DNA of 10,182 bases from Geodermatophilaceae bacterium (GTDB lineage Bacteria > Actinomycetota > Actinomycetes > Mycobacteriales > Geodermatophilaceae): NCBI GenBank assembly GCA_013813215.1, contig JACCSC010000463.1, forward strand, positions 1 through 10,182, read 5' to 3'. This document shows positions 5,594 to 10,182 of this stretch, piece by piece; position 1 is the first letter of the stretch, and every line of letters begins with the position of its first letter. Made by a program: the position numbers and the translations under genes. The notes beneath the pieces are model-generated. The model saw only the letters and a list, made by a program, of their open reading frames with translations, did not search any database and had not been told where the DNA came from.

Positions 5594-7720
5594 ATGCCCA
5601 CCTCGCCGTCCCGCTTCGACCCGACACCCGAGACGCCGGAGGGCCCCCCACGCGAGGCGGCCGAGGATTCGACGGCAACCGTGGACGGAACGACCGCGGA
5701 GGCCGACACCGGCGGCAACGGTTTCGACACGATGGCCGACTACGCCACGATCCCCCGACTCGCCGGCCTGGCGCTGTCCCACGACGGCAGCCGGCTCGTC
5801 ACGTCGGTGGCCACGCTGGACGCGGCGAACAAGGCGTGGGTCAGCGCCCTGTGGGAGATCGATCCCGACGGGCAACGCGAGCCGCACCGGCTCACCCGCA
5901 GCGCGCCCGGTGAGTCCAGCCCGGCGTTCGCACCGGACGGGCGCCTGCTCTTCACGTCCAAGCGCGTCGATCCGGCGGCCGACAAGGACGCCGACCCCCC
6001 GAAGTCCGCTCTGTGGGCGCTCCCAGCCGGCGCCGGTGAGGCGGAGCGGGTGGCTGGCCGCCCGGGCGGCATCAGCTCCTTCCGGGTGGCTGCGGACGCG
6101 GGCACCGTCGTGTACGCGGCGGCGGCGATGCCGGGCGCCCGATCGGCCGAGGGGGACGCCGCACTCGTCGAATCCCGCACCAAGGTCGGGGTGACGGCCA
6201 TCTTGTTCGAGGAGTACCCGGTCCGGCACTGGGACCACGATCTCGGCCCTACCCGCACGAGGCTGTTCGCGACCGACGACGAGGGCACCAGCGGCGGAGA
6301 CGCCGACGTGACGCCCGCGCTGCCGATCGTGCAAGATCTGGAGGATTTCGCGGTCAGTCGAGACGGCCGATGGCTGGCCGCTTCGGTGCAGGTAGCCCAG
6401 CCCGATCGGTCGCGGCGACGGCAACTGGACCTCGTCGACCTGGTCTCCGGTGACCAGCGCACCATCGCCGGGGTCGAGGGGTTCGACTTCAGCAGCCCGG
6501 CATTCGCTCCGGACGGCTCTCGGCTGGTCTGCGTCCGGCAGTCGCACAGCACCTGGGACGAGCCCGACGACAACACCCTCTGGCTGATCGACACCGCCAC
6601 CGGTGGAGGCCATGACCTCACGCCGGACTTCCCGCACTGGCCGGCCCACCCGGTCTTCGCCGCAGACGGTGACGCCGTCTACTTCTCCAGTGACGAGGCC
6701 GGCCACCACCCGGTGTTCAGGATCGATGTGGCCAGCGGCTCGATCACTCGGCTCACCCGGCGCGGCGCCTTCACCGACCTCCAGGTCCACCCCGACGGCA
6801 CCGCGGTCTACGCGCTACGGGCCACCGTCGATGCCCCAGCCCTGCCGGTTCGTCTGGACGCCTCCACCGCCGACCAGGACCCGGCGCCCCTCCCTGCGCC
6901 CGGCGCGGTGGGCGAGCTGCCCGGAACCCTGACCGAGATCTCGACCGTCGCGGCCGACGGCTCGACGGTGCGCGCCTGGCTGGTGCTGCCGCGGGGGGCC
7001 TCGCCCACCGTGCCCGCGCCGCTGCTGCTGTGGATCCACGGTGGCCCTCTGATGAGCTGGAACGCCTGGTCGTGGCGCTGGAACCCGTGGCTGATGGCCG
7101 CCCGCGGATACGCCGTCCTGCTGCCCGACCCGGCACTGTCGGCCGGATACGGACAGGAGTTCGTACGCCGGGGCTGGGGTGCCTGGGGTGGACCGCCGTT
7201 CACCGACCTGATGGGGATCACCGACGCGGCCGTCGGACGGCCGGACATCGACGAGACCCGGACGGCGGCGATGGGCGGCTCGTTCGGCGGCTACATGGCC
7301 AACTGGGTGGCCGGGCATACCGATCGCTTCCAGGCCATCGTCACGCACGCCAGCCTGTGGCACCTGGACCAGTTCTCCGGCACCACCGACTCGGCGTACT
7401 ACTGGGCTCGCGAGTTCGGCGATCCGTTGCGCCAGCAGGAGCGCTACCAGGCGAACAGCCCGCACCACGCGGTGAAGCAGATCCGCACGCCGATGCTGGT
7501 CATCCACGGCGACAAGGACTACCGGGTACCGATCGGGGAGGCCTTGCGGCTCTGGTACGACCTGACCCGACATGACGTGGAGTCCAAGTTCCTCTACTTC
7601 CCCGACGAGAACCACTGGGTGCTGACCCCGGGCAACGCGTCGGTCTGGTACGAGACTGTCTTCGCCTTCCTCGCCCAGCACGTGCTCGGCGAGAAGTGGG
7701 TGCGCCCCGAGCTGGTCTGA
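5594..7720 (+). CDS. S9 family serine peptidase (prolyl oligopeptidase / acylaminoacyl-peptidase type)
   Basis: Probable cytoplasmic oligopeptidase that cleaves short peptides, with a beta-propeller gating an alpha/beta-hydrolase site. 708 residues. No signal peptide or membrane segment is seen; residues 1-45 are Pro/Thr/acid-rich and probably disordered. Residues ~50-440 are a propeller with about seven recurring DG-type turns (SHDGSRLV, FAPDGRLLF, AADAGTVVY, SRDGRWLA, FAPDGSRLV, FAADGDAVYF, HPDGTAVYAL), consistent with seven blades. The catalytic domain (~445-708) has oxyanion-loop HGGP (482-485), nucleophile Ser563 in GGSFGGYM, Asp642 in HGDKDYRVP and His674 in DENHWV. The triad is intact. 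The Asp assignment is by alignment from memory. Length is usual for S9B/S9C enzymes. The substrate cannot be read from sequence. It follows ideR on the same strand after 106 bases and converges on the DUF4192 gene. I give no gene symbol because DPP and acylpeptidase subtypes look alike at this level. Confidence 0.93.
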   Translation: MPTSPSRFDPTPETPEGPPREAAEDSTATVDGTTAEADTGGNGFDTMADYATIPRLAGLALSHDGSRLVTSVATLDAANKAWVSALWEIDPDGQREPHRLTRSAPGESSPAFAPDGRLLFTSKRVDPAADKDADPPKSALWALPAGAGEAERVAGRPGGISSFRVAADAGTVVYAAAAMPGARSAEGDAALVESRTKVGVTAILFEEYPVRHWDHDLGPTRTRLFATDDEGTSGGDADVTPALPIVQDLEDFAVSRDGRWLAASVQVAQPDRSRRRQLDLVDLVSGDQRTIAGVEGFDFSSPAFAPDGSRLVCVRQSHSTWDEPDDNTLWLIDTATGGGHDLTPDFPHWPAHPVFAADGDAVYFSSDEAGHHPVFRIDVASGSITRLTRRGAFTDLQVHPDGTAVYALRATVDAPALPVRLDASTADQDPAPLPAPGAVGELPGTLTEISTVAADGSTVRAWLVLPRGASPTVPAPLLLWIHGGPLMSWNAWSWRWNPWLMAARGYAVLLPDPALSAGYGQEFVRRGWGAWGGPPFTDLMGITDAAVGRPDIDETRTAAMGGSFGGYMANWVAGHTDRFQAIVTHASLWHLDQFSGTTDSAYYWAREFGDPLRQQERYQANSPHHAVKQIRTPMLVIHGDKDYRVPIGEALRLWYDLTRHDVESKFLYFPDENHWVLTPGNASVWYETVFAFLAQHVLGEKWVRPELV

Positions 7721-7746
7721 CCCGGCGCCGCAGCAGTGGCGGGCGA

Positions 7747-7786
7747 GGTCCGGCACGTCGGTGCGGGGGACACGACGTGCCGGGCC
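7747..7786. terminator. Strong hairpin after the S9 peptidase gene
   Basis: A 14-bp stem, GGTCCGGCACGTCG (7747-7760) with CGACGTGCCGGGCC (7773-7786), contains a single T-G wobble and closes a 12-nt loop. It begins 26 nt after the peptidase stop, in the gap between convergent genes. No T-run follows on either strand. Likely an actinobacterial terminator lacking a U-tract; it could work in both directions. Confidence 0.7.
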
Positions 7787-7818
7787 CTCTGCCCGGTGTG
7801 TGGATGCCGCCGGGCTGG

Positions 7819-7860
7819 GCGGCGGTCGGCCACTTCCCACCCGAAACGACCGACCGCCGC
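7819..7860. terminator. Second hairpin, after the DUF4192 gene
   Basis: A perfect 11-bp stem, GCGGCGGTCGG (7819-7829) with CCGACCGCCGC (7850-7860), has a 20-nt loop. It lies 18 nt beyond the DUF4192 stop on the minus strand, so it is probably that gene's terminator. Together with the preceding hairpin it fills most of the 158-base convergent gap. Function is inferred from position. Confidence 0.6.
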
Positions 7861-7878
7861 GTCTGCGCGCCGCCGACG

Positions 7879-8916
7879 TCACGCCGCCTGCGGCTCGACG
7901 AGCGCCTCGCGCAATGCCCGCGGGGGCACCCCACGGTCGAGTCCCTCGGACAGCAGTGCGGCCAAGGAGTAGGCGGGGTCACTGGCCAGCGCCCGGTCCA
8001 GCGCGACCCGGGCGTACGCGCCGTTCCCACGTAGATAGGCATGCGCGGCGAGCAGCGTCGCGGGTGCCGCGCCGTACGGCGGGGTGGCACGGCGGGCCAG
8101 CTCGACCCACAGCGACTCGGCGGCCGAGGCCAGCTCCCCGTCGGCCCAGGTCAACACCCGGTCCCGGACCCTGACGTCGCCCAGCCCCAGGCTGAGGCGG
8201 GCCACCACGGCCGGCGTCAACGCGTCGCAGCCCTCGACCCGGTCGGCCACCGCCTCGGCGAGCAGGGTGACGCTGTCCTCGGCGACGGCCTCCCAGCCGC
8301 GTTCGGCCAGCTCGGTGACGAGCTGGCGGCTCACCCATTCGAAGGTCCGGTCCAGTTCGGCCCGATCGGCACCGGCCACCGGCCGCAATGTGGTTTCAAG
8401 GTCCTCCCGCGAGGCGTGCACCACCTCGCCGAGCACGACGGACACGGCGGCCAGCTCGGAGGCGGCGCTCGGATCTACCGCCGTTCCCTCGGGCGGGCAA
8501 CAGGAAGCGTCCCGGCAGACCAGGGATCGCCACCGGCCGGCGCGTAGACAGAGCGCGTCGGTCAACTGGATACGCCGCGAACCGACCGCGGCTCGAATCG
8601 CCGCGACCACTTCCTGCTCGCCGGCCGCCGACGGCTCGGTGTCGGTCACAACGACGGCGAGCACTTCGCCCGCACCGGCGTGAGCCAGATGCGCGGCCAG
8701 GTGCTCGGCGACCGGTTGGCGACCCTCGGCGGGCGGCAGATCGACCCGGACGGTCAGGCGGACAGTGCACGGCGTCCCACCGAGACCGATCAGCACGAGC
8801 GACTCGCGGGGGTGGAAGCCGAGCAGATACGGGAGGCTGGCCACGATCTGGGCCGGCGTACGCAGCCGCACTCTGGGTGCGGCGGGCGGGATGGTCTGGG
8901 CTCTGCGTGCGGGCAT
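7879..8916 (-). CDS. DUF4192 domain-containing protein
   Basis: A protein of unknown function, 345 residues, in a family found mainly in actinobacteria. Recognisable family signatures are RLRTPAQIVASLPYLLGFHP followed by RESLVLIGLGG near the N-terminus (~17-47), RAGRWRSLVC then RDASCCPPEGTAVDP in the middle (W129; Cys134, Cys139, Cys140), and a C-terminal helical segment (LAAHAYLRGNGAYARVALDR, then ALASDPAYSLAALLSEGLDR). The last part looks TPR-like. The Cys-rich motif could bind metal or form a disulfide, but this is not shown. No signal peptide or membrane helix is seen; probably cytoplasmic. ATG 8916 is chosen because no other start codon lies just upstream before homology stops. There is no Shine-Dalgarno sequence before it (only pyrimidine-rich CAATCTTGTCCC), so the mRNA may be leaderless. 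It converges on the S9 peptidase gene and diverges from DUF1206. Confidence 0.9.
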   Translation of the reverse strand: MPARRAQTIPPAAPRVRLRTPAQIVASLPYLLGFHPRESLVLIGLGGTPCTVRLTVRVDLPPAEGRQPVAEHLAAHLAHAGAGEVLAVVVTDTEPSAAGEQEVVAAIRAAVGSRRIQLTDALCLRAGRWRSLVCRDASCCPPEGTAVDPSAASELAAVSVVLGEVVHASREDLETTLRPVAGADRAELDRTFEWVSRQLVTELAERGWEAVAEDSVTLLAEAVADRVEGCDALTPAVVARLSLGLGDVRVRDRVLTWADGELASAAESLWVELARRATPPYGAAPATLLAAHAYLRGNGAYARVALDRALASDPAYSLAALLSEGLDRGVPPRALREALVEPQAA

Positions 8917-9105
8917 GGGACAAGATTGGGCGAGCGCGAGGCGGTTCGGTGAGCGCCGAGCACCAATGTGAATAACTCCAGAAGCCTGTGGACAACCGGC
9001 CCCCCCTTTGCGCGGGCGGCCGACCGAAAAGGCCAGGGCCGGCCCAGCGGTGGCAGTGCGGGCGCGAGGCAGCCAGACTCCGGGGACAACGCGAGGAGGA
9101 TCGCC
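8917..9105. promoter_or_regulatory. Divergent intergenic region DUF4192 / DUF1206
   Basis: These 189 bases separate two divergent genes. They contain an unusually A/T-rich patch (about 8961-8980) within otherwise very GC-rich DNA, two DnaA-box-like 9-mers (listed separately), and the strong ribosome-binding site AGGAGG at 9094-9099, 6 nt before the DUF1206 start. Promoters for both genes are expected here. I could not assign -35/-10 pairs with confidence. No small gene is seen. Confidence 0.5.
8967..8995 (-). promoter_or_regulatory. Pair of DnaA-box-like 9-mers
   Basis: Read on the minus strand, 8995-8987 is TTGTCCACA, the typical high-GC actinobacterial DnaA box, and 8975-8967 is TTATTCACA, one mismatch from the E. 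coli consensus TTATCCACA. Both have the same orientation and their starts are 20 bp apart, about two helical turns. On the plus strand they are a direct repeat TGTGRAYAAC. A single pair is not an origin, and dnaA, dnaN, gyrB and rpmH are absent. It could be a DnaA-responsive regulatory site or chance. Binding is not shown. Confidence 0.45.
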
Positions 9106-9930
9106 ATGGGCAAGACCACCCGGCAGGCGTCGAGCAGCGCACGACAGGCCGCGGACAGCCCCGCGCTGGAGGTGCTGGCCAGGGTGGGCTTGGTGGCCTA
9201 CGGCATCGTTCACCTGCTCGTGGGCTGGCTCGCCCTCCAGGTCGCGTGGGGTGGCAGCAGTGAGAACGCCGACCAGTCCGGCGCTCTGCAGCAGCTCGCC
9301 GAACAGCCCTTCGGCACGGTCCTGCTCTGGGTGCTTGCGGTCGGGCTGGCGGCGCTGGCCATCTGGCAGGCCACCGAAGCGATCTGGGGGGTGCACGAAA
9401 GCGAACGAGGAAAGAAGCTGCGCAAGCAGGCGACAGCCGGCGGCAAGGCGGTCATCTACCTGCTGCTCGGCATCAGCGCCGCCCGCTTCGCGATGGGTTC
9501 AGGGCAGTCCAGCTCTCAATCGCAGCAGGACACGACCCAGGGCGTGCTCGGCTGGCCCGGCGGTCAGTTCATCGTCGCGGTCGCCGCCCTCGTCGTGATC
9601 GCGATCGGCGGCGCCAACATCTACCGCGGCGTGAAGAAGAAGTTCCTCCGCGACCTGGACACCGGTTCGCTGCCGGCCAAGGCGCGGCGGACGCTCACCC
9701 GATTGGGCCAGTTCGGCCACATCGCCAAGGGCATCGCACTGGCGCTGGTCGGCCTGCTCCTGGGCTACGCCGCCGTCACGTACGACCCGGAGAAGGCCAC
9801 CGGGCTGGACGGGGCGATGCGCACGATCGTCGAGCAGCCGTTCGGCAAGTTCCTGCTCACCGCCGTCGCGCTCGGGTTCGTGGCCTTCGGCATCTTCGCC
9901 TTCGCCCAGGCCCGCTACCGCCGGATGTGA
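9106..9930 (+). CDS. DUF1206 domain-containing integral membrane protein
   Basis: An uncharacterised cytoplasmic-membrane protein of 274 residues. Six hydrophobic segments are visible at about 26-48, 71-93, 112-131, 153-174, 204-224 and 247-268. They form three internal repeats of two helices each, as in the DUF1206 family. The repeats open with ARVGLVAYGIVHLLVGWLAL, GGKAVIYLLLGISAARFAMG and QFGHIAKGIALALVGLLLGY; the motif EQPFG recurs at 66-70 and 243-247 but is degenerate in repeat 2 (GWPGG). The N-terminus (MGKTTRQASSSARQAADSP) is basic and probably cytoplasmic; a basic KKKF stretch lies near 177-180. ATG 9106 is favoured by AGGAGG 6 nt upstream and by the start of homology. It diverges from DUF4192 and precedes the malate synthase gene on the same strand after 118 bases. 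No catalytic motif is seen; function unknown. Confidence 0.92.
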   Translation: MGKTTRQASSSARQAADSPALEVLARVGLVAYGIVHLLVGWLALQVAWGGSSENADQSGALQQLAEQPFGTVLLWVLAVGLAALAIWQATEAIWGVHESERGKKLRKQATAGGKAVIYLLLGISAARFAMGSGQSSSQSQQDTTQGVLGWPGGQFIVAVAALVVIAIGGANIYRGVKKKFLRDLDTGSLPAKARRTLTRLGQFGHIAKGIALALVGLLLGYAAVTYDPEKATGLDGAMRTIVEQPFGKFLLTAVALGFVAFGIFAFAQARYRRM

Positions 9931-10048
9931 GCTCTCGGTCGGCTTCCGGGACAGCAGGCGGCAGTTGAGGGAGCCCCGGCACGACACCCTCGGCTGAGCC
10001 GCGCGCTACCGTCGGCGGTGACCGCGCTGGCGTCGACGAGGAGCGCTG
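9931..10048 (+). promoter_or_regulatory. DUF1206 to malate synthase gap
   Basis: These 118 bases contain a possible -10 hexamer TACCGT at 10007-10012, the same hexamer seen before acuC and the S9 gene. A small imperfect palindrome ACCGTCGGCGGT (10009-10020) overlaps it. The ribosome-binding site GAGGAG is at 10038-10043, 5 nt before ATG. A weak 5-bp stem (GAGGG 9967-9971 with CCCTC 9987-9991) could mark the DUF1206 end. No -35 box is convincing, so promoter assignment is tentative. Confidence 0.35.
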
Positions 10049-10182
10049 ATGGTGCAGACCCCGAACGGTGTCGAGATAACCGGGCCGATGCACGAGCGGT
10101 ACGACGAGGTGCTCACGCCTGCCGCGCTCGGGCTGCTCGCCGCCCTGCACCGGGAGTTCGAACCGACCCGGCAGCAGTTGCT
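10049..10182 (+). CDS. aceB: Malate synthase A, N-terminal part (3' partial)
   Basis: First 44 codons of a gene cut by the window end: MVQTPNGVEITGPMHERYDE then VLTPAALGLLAALHREFEPT, then RQQL. The pattern GVEVTGP...RYDEILTPEALxFLAxLHRxFxPRRxxLL is the usual N-terminus of type A malate synthase (about 530 aa), which condenses glyoxylate with acetyl-CoA to give malate in the glyoxylate shunt. The catalytic TIM-barrel region is outside the window. The start ATG 10049 has GAGGAG 5 nt upstream. The assignment rests on a short stretch recognised from memory, but the N-terminal motif is distinctive. Its presence fits an acetate or fatty-acid-using lifestyle, in keeping with the acuC-pat pair. Confidence 0.78.
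   Translation, partial: MVQTPNGVEITGPMHERYDEVLTPAALGLLAALHREFEPTRQQL

Noticed and set aside
8967..8995. Replication origin
   Set aside because: There are only two box-like sites, and none of the usual origin genes (dnaA, dnaN, recF, gyrB, rpmH) or a long AT-rich unwinding region is present.
8968..9105. Upstream start for DUF1206 at 8968
   Set aside because: It adds 46 hydrophilic residues without family homology, and AGGAGG sits just before ATG 9106.

Overview
This window reads as chromosomal DNA of a high-GC Gram-positive bacterium (Actinomycetota). The evidence is strong G/C third-position bias, GTG starts, an IdeR/DtxR iron regulator, a mycobacterial-type SigB sigma factor, and two protein families (DUF4192 and DUF1206) found mainly in actinobacteria. 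I cannot place the genus. I see no mobile element, CRISPR array, tRNA or rRNA.

Layout. (1) 1-873 (+): the 3' nine-tenths of a SigB-like group 2 sigma-70 factor, cut by the window edge. (2) 3529 down to 947 or 861 (-): a Pat-type protein, with an N-terminal GNAT acetyltransferase followed by an ADP-forming acyl-CoA-synthetase-like region. Its last ~100 codons are out of frame because one base appears to be missing near 1172. (3) 3522-4703 (-): AcuC, a zinc-dependent class I HDAC-like lysine deacetylase, overlapping the pat start by 8 bases. (4) 4816-5487 (+): IdeR/DtxR, divergent from acuC, with every metal ligand at the canonical residue number. (5) 5594-7720 (+): an S9 prolyl-oligopeptidase-family serine peptidase. 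(6) 7879-8916 (-): a DUF4192 protein, convergent with the peptidase; two good hairpins lie in the gap. (7) 9106-9930 (+): a six-helix DUF1206 membrane protein, divergent from DUF4192; two DnaA-box-like 9-mers lie 20 bp apart in the gap. (8) 10049-10182 (+): the first 44 codons of a probable malate synthase A.

How the genes fit together. acuC and pat form a tight two-gene unit encoding a likely protein-lysine acetyltransferase and deacetylase. By analogy with AcuA/AcuC of Bacillus and Pat systems elsewhere, the expected targets are acyl-CoA synthetases such as Acs. A malate synthase (glyoxylate shunt, acetyl-CoA consumer) begins about 5 kb away, which fits acetate/acetyl-CoA metabolism but does not prove a link. 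In mycobacteria and corynebacteria sigB and ideR/dtxR are near neighbours; here the same two genes flank the acuC-pat pair.

Most of the window is ordinary housekeeping and accessory chromosome. The points most worth checking are the apparent pat frameshift, the acetylation operon between sigB and ideR, the histidine-less synthetase-like domain of Pat, and the paired DnaA-box-like sites. I did not find convincing evidence of a wholly new system.
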